NCBI GenBank assembly: GCA_036346225.1
Contig: JARFIW010001187.1
Span: 1,227,001 to 1,291,000 of the forward strand
Source: Platerodrilus igneus
Taxonomy: Eukaryota > Arthropoda > Insecta > Coleoptera > Lycidae
Direction: 5' to 3'
DNA length: 64,000 nucleotides
The notes under the pieces are model-generated. The model saw only the letters and a program-made list of their open reading frames with translations, made no database searches and had not been told where the DNA came from. Below are positions 33,985 to 45,086 of this stretch, piece after piece (the stretch's first letter is position 1; every line of letters begins with the position of its first letter). The position numbers were made by a program, and so were the translations under genes.

Positions 33985-34720
33985 TGCCATTCATATCACA
34001 TTGAGCTTCGTCAAGAATTGTGAGAATTGGATTTTGGAGACGGATTCAATTCTGTAACGCCATTAATCAACAATGACAGTAAAATAACAATTATTTGTGC
34101 AACGCTATGTTTTCAGATGAGACGACATTAAGAAGCGATGGGTCTGGTCTGCAAACCGGCATAATTTGGCCTAACTATTATGCCATAGAAAATTCATTTA
34201 GGCCGCGGGAAGTTCCAAATCAAAATGATTTGTCAATAAATGTGTGGTGTGGTATCCTTCATAACGAAATTATCGGTCCCTATTTTTTTGACGAGTCTTT
34301 ATCGGGCCGCAGCTATTTAAATTTCTTATGTGAAGAACTGCCTCTGTTACTTGATTATGTTAATTTAAATGAGCTGCTAAATATATGGCTGCAACACGAT
34401 GATGTACCTTTATATATTTATCGTAACATAAGGGAATTGTCGAATCAGCAACAGCCAGAAAATAGTTGGACGTGGAGGCTTTGAATCATGGCCACCGAGA
34501 TAATGCGATATGACTCCACTATTTCCTGTGGGGATACATAAAAGGTCGGATATATCTTGATAAACCTTCAACTAGGGAACAAATGAAAAACAAAATTCGA
34601 GAATTTGTTGTACAGTTACACGCCTCGTATGTTATCGGAAGTGAGATAAAACATAAAAAAAAGGATAAATGAGTGTATTCAACAAAAAGACAGTCTATTT
34701 GAACATTTATTAGACGTAAG
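33985..34720 (+). pseudogene. Second mariner-superfamily transposase relic
   Basis: The 129-codon frame 34095-34484 reads MFSDETTLRSDGS (first catalytic Asp), NDLSINVWCGILHNEIIGPY, LNFLCEELPLLLDYVNL and WLQHDDVPLYIY (second Asp). Upstream text (HIELRQEL, from 33998) fits the family. Downstream, in other frames, come GRGGFESWPPR (34465-34500) and a C-terminal RINECIQQKDSLFEHLL (about 34665-34720). The third catalytic block is lost to frameshifts (...YDST.SCGD). It is a different subfamily from the 32.6-kb relic, and closer to the 61.6-63.9-kb element in the C-terminal FEHLL/TEHLL motif. Confidence 0.8.
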
Positions 34721-36554
34721 ATTGAATAAATACTTAATTATTATTGAATAAACATTTATATTTTATAATTTGGACCGTTATAATAAATACTCTGTTGAAA
34801 AATTACGAATATTTCTCGGGCACAACATTAATATAATAGTAATTATTCCTTCTACCAAATATCAAAAGTTTGAATTGTAAAATAACGGAAAACTGCCATT
34901 TATCAACTCCATAAAAATGGTAATTATAACTTTAACTGCGAATAGCTCAAACACTATTAAACTTCAGTTAATATTTCATATGACAAAAAATTAGTGTATG
35001 AATACGTGAATTTGGAAATAAAATCAAATACAGAATATTCCATTTAAAAATTCATACCCTGCTTTCCTGATGCTCTATAACTTTAAATATTTTTAAAATA
35101 TGCCCGTTTCTTACCCGTATCATGTGGCCAACACAATTATTACACAATTAATATTAGTTAGGCAAAAACCTACTTTACTCTATCGTTGGTATACCCTATG
35201 CAAGAGCAATATTTCAGTAACTGGGGTTTTCAGCTAGGAGCTTGAAAGTTGTCATTTAAGGACCACGTTGAAATTCGTTGTACAAGCGTTTCAGGATAGC
35301 TTAGGAACTTATCACCAAACACTCAATTAAACTATGCTTGAAATTGCAAAAAATTATGGTTCGAGGATGCTCCGTATTCAATCGTATACTGCACGGAACA
35401 ACGATTATTTTGAAATTACGTATCTTCAAAACCGGTAAGTATATTTCACAGCTATTACTACAAGTAAATCTATATATAACTAGGTTAAAATGTCAACTAA
35501 AATTTGTTTTAAAATATCACAACCTGTCATAAATGTTACATTAAAGTTTCTTTAACTAAAAATATTATATGTTTACCACGATAAATAAATATTGTTCCTT
35601 ATTTGAACTTTTGGGTGAAGCTGTACAAGCCCAAGTTGGAGTTAAACCCCTATAGTCTAGTATCAGTAGTTGAGGTGCTAAAGATTCTCTTATCATCACT
35701 TGGATTAAGAACTATTTTCTTTTGTTTTATAGTACACACTTCATGGTCGATTGATGTAATGAAGTATTGTTGTTTGTGTAAGATTTGATAATAAAACCAA
35801 TCATTTTTATAATCATTACAGGTAATTTGATAAATATTTGCCGAAGAAGATCACTTTGGCTTTCTTATCCTGCCAAGAATTGTATCTGCGTACGTTTTAT
35901 ATTAAGTCTTACAAACTTGTTGGACCTTTTGGCTGCATCAAGTTTCATAATATTAGAATTAGGAGAATTTTTAATCCAGAAAGGGAAAGCTTTTTCCCAT
36001 ACTTAATTCCATTAAGTTACTATGTTTAAAGTTTGTGGTTATAATTTCCCACGAACTAGAGGTGAAGAATCCCAAATTTACTGCATGTATTTATGCTATG
36101 GACGTATTTCTCAGGAAAAGGAATGGGTGGCCAGCACGGTTAGCGATGAGAAGCGTTGTATGGAGGGGATATCAAAAAGCTCCTGCAAACTGCGTATTTT
36201 ACAACAAGGGACTCGATTATCGGTTATCAAACAATGTCGAAGTATCAAACGCAAATGCGCGTTAATTTCAGGTGAAGTATTACTTTTGCAACCTTTTACC
36301 TTTCCTTCGATCATCGAATAAACATCTCGTGTTCCGTGAAAGTGTAAGGTTAGTCGCACTTCGGCCCCAAAAATTGGTTAAACATAGAAGAAACTGTTTC
36401 CACTCCACCCTGATTACCTGAAGACCCAGCGAAGAGTGCCTTTGGCGTCAACTAGTAAACAGGTAAGCCGTGGTGTGTCTACATTAACTGCTTTAGTCGT
36501 TTAATGACAATAATTGCAACAAAATTTGGGATGTAATAAATTACGCCGAGATTA
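34721..36554. other. Stretch with unrecognised open frames only
   Basis: Overlapping plus-strand frames at 35785-36029 and 36022-36321 (99 codons) are the longest here. Translation of 36035-36265 contains NGWPARLAMRSVVWRGYQKA, which I do not recognise. TTACAG at 35816-35821 could be a splice acceptor, but I cannot link it to a gene. Confidence 0.35.
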
Positions 36555-37507
36555 CGCACTCATTGACGTCGCAGATAAAACGTAATAAACTCTAGCATGA
36601 CATTATAATGCTTTTTAACCTTCGTAAGACCAGGAATCTTTTTATTTGATAGTGGAATACAGTGTTTATTATTGGAGTCAAATCTATGAATATCTCGTTT
36701 GATATAAGTCTAAATATCTTCAACGTTAATCTCATAGCTCAAATTGTCTTATATCATTACGCAAATGTTTTGTTTTGTTGGCGCAGTGTGATTTTATACT
36801 GAAATCCATACAAATACGTTTTTGAAATATCTAGAACAGGGAAACTTGCATACATGGATTTGTTTAAAACCTTGTAAACTTTTTCAGATCTAAGCCGCAC
36901 CTTAAATACATTTTCAAATTCTTGTATTGAAACACAGCCGAGTTTTGGACACACACGGTAGTTTTTTCTTTAAATTTAGTTGATTGGTAGGCACTGAGGG
37001 AATTATATGTTCCGAAACCAAAGCTTAAGTCACACTGAGTTTCATGTAAAGATGTTGGGTAGACTAAACCACAGTCAAAAAAATAACCAACATCGGAGGT
37101 ATCCAGAATATTGAGTAATGTCTAAATGTACTGTATGTAGGGAAGTGCCCTTTATTCAAATTCTCCAAAAGATATTCAGACTTGGCAACTGCATATAAAT
37201 TATTGACGTCAAAATACATTGGATATGCAGAATCTAAATTTGGATCATAGCCTTCATTCATATTTGTTATTGAGTTTGGCATACCTATTCGAGCATTGAG
37301 AAACACCACCACAAATTCTCCGCTCCAAAAACAAAATTTGGTGAACTTTAACATGATCATCTAGTGTCAAACCAGGGAATGTAAAGTAGATCAACCTTGT
37401 AAATAATATAGAAGTTTTTTTTGAAAATTTTCAAATATATCAGGTAAGAACAGCACAATTGATTTTAAATATAGATCTGAATACTCTCCTAACGTTTTAT
37501 GTGACAT
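36555..37507 (-). pseudogene. Relic of a protein-primed family B DNA polymerase (Polinton/Maverick type)
   Basis: The minus strand from 37507 reads SHKTLGEYSDLYLKSIVLFL, then an aligned C-terminal-ward series. GYDPNLDSAYPMYFDVNNLY (about 37200-37260) is the polymerase A motif with the D-x-N-N-L-Y signature. ILDTSDVGYFFDCGLVYP and SLHETQCDLSF (about 37020-37110, another frame) follow. FENVFKVRLRSEKVYKVL (36860-36920) corresponds to the K-x-H/Y-R/K-V-L block, and CIPLSNKKIPGL (about 36640) comes last. The order matches the DNA_pol_B_2 family found in Polintons and related viruses and plasmids. Frame changes and stops show it is dead. The exonuclease domain and other Polinton genes were not found next to it. 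Confidence 0.8.
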
Positions 37508-38153
37508 GGTTTTTTAACGATTTTAGTATAATTGTAGTCTTAATTTGAGACCCACCCTTCATTGTAAATGATTAAAAATATACTTTTGCAAGGTATACTG
37601 GTATCGTTAACCCTATCATAACGATTGATGTATCTATGGGGATGAATACCTTTATGCTTTCGCTAACTTTTCTGAATAGATAAGAAGACATTCGTTCGAG
37701 ACATTGGTGACGTTCATTGGTTATCTAAGTAGCCGTGTGAGTTTAGATTGTAGTGCAATCAAGAATTCAGTCGCCGTTCTCCCAATATCAACCGTTTATT
37801 GATGAAGACCTGGCAAAAAAATACTGTAAGTGGGCATTACTAGTTCGAATTGACAAGTATCAAGGTTAACTATCGCCATTTTGACCATATGGAACAATTT
37901 ACAAATCTTGTGTGTGTAATAAAAGGGATTTCGTTTTAACTTGTTTTTATTTTGTTTTATTTCAGAAGTGTATTTTAAACAACAGACTTTTGTGTCTCGC
38001 AGAATATACTTTATTTAGCTCAAATAAGTTGAAAAATGAAATAAACAAATGACCTGTTACCCACTTTTCGTTCCCTATGCTCGAATTACTTTCCCCATGC
38101 CACGCAAAATTATTCATTAATACTCAAAGAAGTATTTATAATATCATAATACC

Positions 38154-38182
38154 TATATAACTTGGCGACTCGCGTGTCAGTC
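38154..38182 (+). promoter_or_regulatory. Candidate insect core promoter
   Basis: TATATAA at 38154-38160 and an initiator TCAGTC at 38177-38182 are spaced so that the initiator A falls 25 bases after the first T of the TATA box. The sequence between is GC-richer than its surroundings. No downstream gene was identified. Confidence 0.35.
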
Positions 38183-39204
38183 TACCTACCCGACATTATT
38201 TATTAACTGCAATCCAAACATTTCAGTTTCAGTCTATAATAGTAGATTTTCAACTTCATTGTTTGTGCAGACCATTAATAATCATATCTGAACCAAATGT
38301 AATAATGTTAAGCCTTAAGGGTGCGGTAACTTGCAGCACAATAAGATGGAATTATAGGAGTGCCGCTACGTCTCAATTTATTTGTATTGTTGAGTTTCAG
38401 TTAGAACTATTGATCCAAATTTAAATACGTTTGTATAATTTACGTTTCGCCACTGGAAGGAATATTAAAACTTTATGAAATTCGACTACATAGCCCTTTT
38501 CAACATCGTAGTTCAACAAACCAAAACTTGAACGTAAAGCTCACGTTCGGGATATTTTATTTAACGCTCAAAAATTATTCATCATCTTGTATATACATAC
38601 GAACTATTTTTGTGGTGAGGATCGGAATGCTATTAGGTAGTTAAATAAGGCAATCACGCAATTTTAATCCTACGTAGTTTTTTGATGATTAAACATAGGA
38701 GGTGTTGGAAAAAAAGTCGCCACATTTGAAGACAATGCATAGCACTCCGACAGAATCGATAAGATCTTATAAAGATTGTCACGAATTTCAATTGCTTGGG
38801 TTATATCAAAATAATAACACTTTGCACATACTACCATCCGTTTGGATATATTGCAGAATTTACGATTCGATAAATAATGATTACTTTAAAATTAAAAGTA
38901 CGTGTATTTCCGACGTATATCCAAAGCAAAATCACGCAAAAAAAGGGTTGAGTGATTTTGTATAAAATCGAAATGGTATCTTACTGCTAACCGGCTACCC
39001 GACTGAACTACACGAATCAATTGGTAGTTGATCAAACATAGAACATCTCACATTAAGATTAAATCCGTATTTCAAGTTATTGTTAATAACGGCATAGGGA
39101 TTTCTAAGTAGTCGATCGTGAGCGGTGTCGCAGTTTTTATGCAATAGTAAGTATATAAGTAGAACGGCTATACTGTTTTCATAGTTTGTATACTAATATT
39201 CATC

Positions 39205-39245
39205 AATTGTTAGTCTATGAAGAAGACACAATTGTTCATGCCGAA
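39205..39245 (+). repeat. Penelope-like hammerhead-type motif remnant
   Basis: CTATGAAGAAGACACAATTG followed by TTCATGCCGAAACATCG has the layout (U)GA(U)GAAG...CCGAAAC seen in the pseudo-LTRs of Penelope-like elements. Here the first box is CTATGAAGA rather than CUGANGA, so no active ribozyme is expected. No reverse transcriptase lies nearby. Confidence 0.35.
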
Positions 39246-40247
39246 ACATCGAATATAATCACAAATTGACGCTATAGTGTTTTATTTGTACGAATGAGTG
39301 TATCCCAAGATACTACATAACTTTATATCATTATATATTGTAGTGGTTCTAAAGGGCTAAATTTAAGTATAAACAAGGCAATTTCAAACACCCTGTATAG
39401 AGGAAATAACCAGAGTTTACGTGCGAAATTTATTTCATTTAGTTAATTTTAAAGTAACAAGTATTACCATAATTTTACAATTAGTGATTAAAATTTAGTT
39501 AGGTTTGTAAAGAAAATAAGTTGTAGAAGCCAATGCAAATTATTAATTGATTTAATTGAGTTTAATTGAACGGGTAATTACGTCTAATACGCATAAAAGC
39601 ATGAAAAATCGATAATACCAAGGTGAAACGCTTTGCTAACACATAAACAGCCGTTGAATATAAAATACCTTGAAACGCAACCTCCTAGAAATGTTGTGTT
39701 AAAACGTTTGTTAATTGAACGCCTGCAGGTTTTGGAAATGTCAGGTTTCCCTTATTTGTGTAGATAAAAGACAGAATTCAAAGTATATCGGGTAAACAGT
39801 CGGACGATTCGCGTAAATGTTAACTAAAAGTTTCCTTAGAGTGCAGAAGGGATAGACGATCAAGGAAATACGTCGGAATGAGACAGGCATAATAACAGTC
39901 CACTTCAAAACGCACGTATTCAGTCCACATGGGTTAGTTTGAAACGCGGACAGTAATATCGATTTCTACCACTCAAACAAGGTTAGAAGGAAACATAGAA
40001 TGTGCATAAGAGAGGAATAGCGTTAATACAGGCGGGGTTTCAAGACGTCATTGGATATCTTATTGGTTGATATAGTTAGTTGTACAACAGACAAACACGG
40101 GAATATTAAATGTTAATTTTTCGGAAAATATAATAACGACGAGTTAAATTTCGAAGATTTCGAAAACGGTTGAACCAAAATTTTAAGAAGTATTAGTTTA
40201 AATTAAATGTTTCGCGTTAGGAGGGTATGGAGAGGTTACATTGGAAT

Positions 40248-40256
40248 TATATAAAT
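40248..40256 (+). promoter_or_regulatory. TATA box of a candidate host promoter
   Basis: TATATAAAT with CCAAT-type and CRE-like words 150-200 bases upstream and a GC-richer downstream leader. A good splice donor, GTAAGTATA, lies about 95 bases further (40350 region). It could end a short non-coding first exon. Confidence 0.4.
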
Positions 40257-40569
40257 ACTCTAAAAGATTTAGCATCGCTCTCTTTTAACTTCGTTCTCTT
40301 AGTACTTTCATCGCTTGAGACTACGAACAGAAATTTACCACGAGCTTGTAAGTATATAAAATTATTTTAAATTAAATAGTACAGTGTTGGCCTCATAATT
40401 TTGAACCGCGAATAGTGTAGAGCCTAAATTTTATAGAGGTGCAACATTTATTTTAAACAAGTTCGTGAAGTGAAGTAATGAAACGTAAATTAAATTAAAT
40501 TAAACTTGCAATTATGAAAGAAGTGTAATAAATTTGGATTTGGATTTGGATGCATTGTGAAGGCAGAGC

Positions 40570-40686
40570 ATGCAGCACAACTTAGATGGTGTTCATTTAC
40601 AAATAGCTAGAAGCGGCCAGCAGAGCAGAACCACGAAACAACTTAACGGCTTCGTCAACGGAGTAGAGATCTTCAAGAAATTCCAG
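40570..40686 (+). CDS. Candidate first coding exon of an unrecognised host gene
   Basis: From the ATG at 40570 there are exactly 39 codons up to a CAG|GTAACG splice donor (40687). The peptide contains LDGVHLQIARSGQQSRTTK and NGFVNGVEIFKKF. An in-frame TGA nine bases before the ATG makes this the natural start. Base composition is close to balanced (about 45-50% GC), clearly above the AT-rich flanks, and no transposon motif is present. The intron would be phase 0. I cannot name the protein and see no second exon downstream, so the rest may lie beyond a long intron outside the window. Alternatively it is a chance frame within an unknown repeat. Confidence 0.4.
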
Positions 40687-40689
40687 GTA

Positions 40690-41425
40690 ACGCTTTAGAA
40701 TTTGTTGTTTTTATAAACTATGGAACTTGTTGTGATGTGTGAGAGTGAGCTATGAAGGTGTTTTGCAGTATTTTGCGTATTAAAACAATACGCATAACTA
40801 ACTTTTATTATGGTATTTAAATCTAAAGGTGTATATAAAGCTTATTAACGTTCCATAAGGAATTTAAATTTTTATTGTTACCAGTACATGGGTTTTTTTG
40901 TTTGCAGTAAGCGTATGCTAAGTAAAAAGCATACATTAATCATAAAAAAAAACTAGGTTATCATGAGCTCACTATACTCCAGAGTGTCCTAATTAAAATT
41001 AATTATAAATAAAGAAATATGTGTTTATAGAAAATTAAGGTATTATTCAGGGCCCATTTACTCCGGTTACATCCAATGTGTTTAATATTTCTAGTTAAAA
41101 TTCTGGAATTTACAAAATTAGAATTTATTGAGGTGTAACTTGAGCACCTAAATGTAAATAATCTTGAAGTTTTATTTGTAAATAGTGGTAAATAAATATT
41201 GTATAATTGTTGTATTATTTTGTGGTTTTATTGAGTGTGTGCGTGAACGATAAAGAGTATGATAGTGAATCTAGGTATTCAAGAGGAGACCCACCTGAGC
41301 TAGCCAGGGAAGAGGTTGAAGAATTAAGTTGATGGGAGCGGAATCTGGGTAGGAATTTTTTTTTAAATTGTGTGCAATTTTCGAATATTTTTGTTACTAA
41401 GGCTCGATTTAGAGAATACACAGGG

Positions 41426-41428
<3 letters not shown>
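40690..41428. other. Non-coding stretch (possible intron)
   Basis: No gene seen. An AATAAA near 41191 and AT-rich flanks are unremarkable. The 68-codon minus frame 41215-41421 has no recognisable motif. Confidence 0.4.
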
Positions 41429-41468
<40 letters not shown>

Positions 41469-41758
41469 AAGTTAATGACCTTGCTGTAGATTTATTTATA
41501 ACGATTTGTGGGTTTCAGGTCTGCTGGATTAAAAAATACTCTTGTTTATCACCTAAATTTTCGGATATATTTCTATCCTTCTTCAAAGGTGCTACAATAA
41601 GAAAGCGCGATTACAATATTAATCATTAAAGTACTTACTAAACTGAGGTTACTAATAAATTGGCGTTGTATAAATATAAAAGGATAGAAATATATCCGAA
41701 AATTTAGATGATAAACAAGAGTATTCTTTAATCCAGCAGACCTGAAACCCACAAATCG

Positions 41759-41802
<44 letters not shown>
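41429..41802. repeat. Second foldback element inside (AT)n tracts
   Basis: Inverted arms at about 41500-41581 and 41680-41760 are nearly perfect complements around a ~98-bp centre. The outer flanks are (AT)n tracts at 41429-41466 and 41761-41802. The arms carry TTTGAAGAAGGATA-loop-TATATCCGAAAA, the same hairpin-plus-GAAA layout as the element at 5143-5580. AAGGTCATTAACTTACA next to the left (AT)n matches the end of the 44.2-45.1-kb repeat unit, so the two families are related. Confidence 0.85.
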
Positions 41803-41805
<3 letters not shown>

Positions 41806-42060
41806 ATAGGCCCCACGATTGGGTATGTCATAAAATTGCTGTGATAATCGCCCGGCGATCGAACGTCATAAAATTGCTGTGTTATTCGTCCCACGATTGG
41901 GCGTACCATAAAATTGCTGTGATGCCCGATTTTAGGATTAACGAGCCCTACGATGGGCGTCATAAAATTGCTATGATTTTAGCCCTATCATTGGGCGTGT
42001 CATTAAATTTCTGTGTTGTTCTTCCCAGCTTTGGACCGTCATAAATTTTCTGTGATATTA
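41803..42060. repeat. Tandem array of LTR-end/primer-site-like units
   Basis: Five to six units of about 42-48 bp follow the pattern CCC(A)CGATTGGGCGT...GTCATAAAATTGCTGTGAT. The text resembles the junction of the young gypsy element, where GCCCCACGTTGGGCGCCA (tRNA-Lys primer site) is followed by AATGCTGTAAA (LTR end). The unit looks like a duplicated LTR-end plus primer site of a related element in minus orientation. Confidence 0.8.
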
Positions 42061-43628
42061 CCTGTCTGATTTCTTTATTATTTTAAGCCCCATGTTATGA
42101 AATGTTAGATTAGGATTTTTACCCCGACTAGCTTACTGAATAGATCTTATTGAATCAAATAAAGCAATTCTATAATACACAATATAATCATTGATAATAT
42201 TTACAACTCTCAAAATTTTCCTTTTTTACAGAATATCTACACATACCAGATTTATGGTTTTCTGAAAGTCAGCAAAAATATCTTTTACTTATTCAGGGAC
42301 CTTCGAACGTTCCAAGATACCTATTCCCTTGTCATAAATTGTTAAGTGACTCTTTTTAATGACTCATACAAATACACAATGTGATAAATATTAAATTAAA
42401 AACAGTTTTCAATAATACAGTGTATTAAGACTGCTAACCTGGAATGGGTTCTGTAGTTCAATCCTAGTCCATGATCTGCATCCCCTTCCTGTGTCCGCTT
42501 AATGTGCCTGCCCCATAAATTGTTTCCAATTAAAAATCGTACCAAGTCAGAATCTGTCCAAATTAGAATACTTTCATTTTTAAACTGTCTCCAAAGTTTG
42601 AGTATGTTCAAATTTCGAAGTCCCAAATTAAAGTCGTCTTAAATATCCCAAATTAGAGTTATCTCAATCAAAATATGTCTCCAATTGAAAGTCGAAATTA
42701 AAAGTCGATATTAAAAACCAAAATTAAAGTCCAGATTGAAATTAAAAGTCCTGTTTTATTAATATCAGAAATGGATTTAATTAAGTCGTTTTACTTACGT
42801 CTATTTATAGATCGGCCTATTTTCGTTGCATAAATTCTCACACTTTTTAATTCTTATTTACTTTGATTTTTGCTTCACTGGTTACGTAAATTCTTAACAC
42901 TTTTGAACATAGTCGTAGCTCAGTTTGAATATAGACTAACTTGTCGCTTCGTCTTTATCGTATATATAAGGCCTACCTCCACCTGATTTCATTGGCGTGT
43001 TTACGTTCTGGGACGATACTTCTACCTTTATCTTGCATACCTTGGGATTTTTACAAATTATTTAGTTAAAATCTTTCAATGCATGCCTTGACTGTCACGT
43101 ACGCCTCCCGCATATCGTGGTATTATTTGAAAATTTCCAACTTATGCCTTCTATTAACTCACGTATTCGGATGTTTTTAAATTTTATCGTCTAAATTGAG
43201 TCGCCTGGTGCTTGTTTATTTCTACAGATTATTTAATTTTTGAACAAATGTGATTTTTTCCAGTCACGTAACGATTTTCTAATAATGTATTATTTAGAAT
43301 GCGTGTACGATGATACTTTTAACGCAATTGTTACATCTTTGCAATGCCAATTTATCTAGGTTTCCCGGTGATTTAATTTTGATGCAATTTGTTGCATTTT
43401 AATTTTTATATTTACTTGTAAACTACCCTTAGACCTCTTTATGTTCTCATGCATTTAATCCCGTGTATTTTATATAGTGTGCTCTCAATTAACAATATGT
43501 AGGGTGACCGATTTACTCTTATAATTTCTGAAATTGTGTGCCTTTCTTAATAAGGAAGTTGTTTTTATTTATTCTACGACCCCCATAACTTAACCTACCC
43601 CTAAACTACCCTATTATCATAGCAATAT
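42061..43628 (-). repeat. Probable diverged LTR of a tRNA-Lys-type gypsy element
   Basis: The segment lies exactly where an LTR should be relative to the primer-site-like array. It has AAGCCCCATGTTATG near 42087 as a further worn unit and a minus-strand TATA box (GCCTTATATATACG, about 42957-42971). It ends in an (AT)n tract. It has no sequence match to the 5.8-kb LTRs that I can see, so the call is positional inference. Confidence 0.35.
42540..42750. repeat. Short degenerate repeat, AAATTAAAAGTC-type unit
   Basis: Words like CCAAATTA(A/G)A, AAATTAAAAGTC, CCAATTGAAAGTC and GATTGAAATTAAAAGTCC recur about every 12-25 bases. It looks like local slippage within the probable LTR. Confidence 0.6.
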
Positions 43629-43735
43629 GTATATATATATATATATATATGTATACATAATATATAATATATATAATAATATATATATATATATATAATA
43701 ATATATATATATATATATAATAAAAATATATATAA
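43629..43735. repeat. (AT)n microsatellite, interrupted
   Basis: Several TA runs at 43629-43650 and 43668-43735, with ATAATA interruptions. Confidence 0.95.
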
Positions 43736-44190
43736 TAGAAAATTAAGAAATAAATGATTAAGTTATAATATTATTTTGCATACAACCATACTCCCAAAAA
43801 AAAATTATAAAGATAACTACACAAATTGATAAAAATATTTTAAAATGTAATATATTTACAAAAAATGTCGTTACAATCAATGCGTTTAATTTATACATAT
43901 AAAGATACCTTTCTCAAACAAAAAATTCTCATATAAACAACTGTTTACAAAAATTAAATATAAAGACAGTTTACATCATAATCAAAAATATTTTTACTCC
44001 ATTTGATATATAACTAATATTATTTTTATTTCTATTTTTAAATTTAATTATACCATTCCCTTATACACTGTACATTATTATTAATCGTCCAATTGTATCT
44101 TATCTCACTTTAGTAAGTATCAGTTATATATAATTTTTAGCTATTAAGTCAACCCTGTTCACATAACTAATTCATTTGTATTTACTTTTA
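43736..44190. other. Very AT-rich stretch, no gene seen
   Basis: Low-complexity A/T-rich text with no recognisable feature. Confidence 0.5.
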
Positions 44191-44337
44191 GTACTCTTGA
44201 AAATGGAAAAATTAATTTCCGAAAGCTTGAGTTTATAAAAAAGAGAACTCTTTAATTCTGCTAGCCTAAAACCCAAAACCAATTATATACAATTAAAAAA
44301 GCAAGGTCATTACCAAATTTAGTATATATGTATATAT

Positions 44338-44378
<41 letters not shown>

Positions 44379-45086
44379 TTTTAGATAGTTAATTACACAA
44401 GGTAAGTTGATAAATACTATCGTATTACAGTGAATAAGATGAATTAATAACTTAGACTTTTATGCAAAGCCCAAATGGTCATTTCAAATCGAGCTAGTAA
44501 CTCTTGAAAATGGAAAAATTAATTTCGACAGCTTGAGTTTATAAAGAGAACTCTTTAATTCTGCTGGCCTAAAACCCAAAACCAATTATATACAATTAAG
44601 AAGAAGGTCATTACAAATTTAGTATATATGTATATATATACTGTATATATATATAGTGATAAATATTTTAGATAGTTAATTACACAAGGTAAGTTGATAA
44701 ATACTATCGTATTACAGTGAATAAGATGAATTAATAACTTAGACTTTTATGCAAAGCCCAAATGGTCATTTCAAATCGAGCTAGTAACTCTTGAAAATGG
44801 AAAAATTAATTTCCGAAAGCTTGAGTTTATAAAAAAGAGAACTCTTTAATTCTGCTGGCCTAAAACCCAAAACCAATTATATACAATTAAAAAAGCAAGG
44901 TCATTACCAAATTTAGTATATATGTATATATATACATGTATATGTATATATATATATATAAATATTTTAGATAGTTAATTACACAAGGTAAGTTGATAAA
45001 TACTATCGTATTACAGTGAATAAGATGAATTAATAACTTAGACTTTTATGCAAAGCCCAAATGGTCATTTCAAATCGAGCTAGTAA
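44191..45086. repeat. Three tandem copies of a ~300-bp unit
   Basis: Units begin at CTCTTGAAAATGG at 44194, 44501 and 44788 (spacings 307, 287, then 299). Each contains a hairpin CTTGAAAATGGAAA-loop-TTTCCGAAAGC, then TTTAATTCTGCTGGCC, GCAAGGTCATTAC, an (AT)n stretch, and a SINE-like end (AATATTTTAGATAGTTAATT through ATTTCAAATCGAGCTAGTAA). Copies are well over 90% identical outside the (AT)n part; the middle copy has small deletions. It looks like a recently amplified composite of the foldback and SINE modules. Confidence 0.9.

Larger units (their letters stand above)
37508..40240. other. Stretch without a recognised coding sequence
   Basis: The 87-codon plus frame 38702-38965 has no known motif. 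Two small features inside (38154-38182 and 39205-39245) are listed separately. The segment 39780-40240 is less AT-rich and contains GACGTCATTGG and TTATTGGTTG (CRE-like and inverted CCAAT words), consistent with an upstream promoter region for the TATA box at 40248. Confidence 0.4.

Noticed and set aside
41800..42060. CRISPR-like array of spaced repeats
   Set aside because: Units are directly adjacent without unique spacers, and the genome is eukaryotic; it is a minisatellite.
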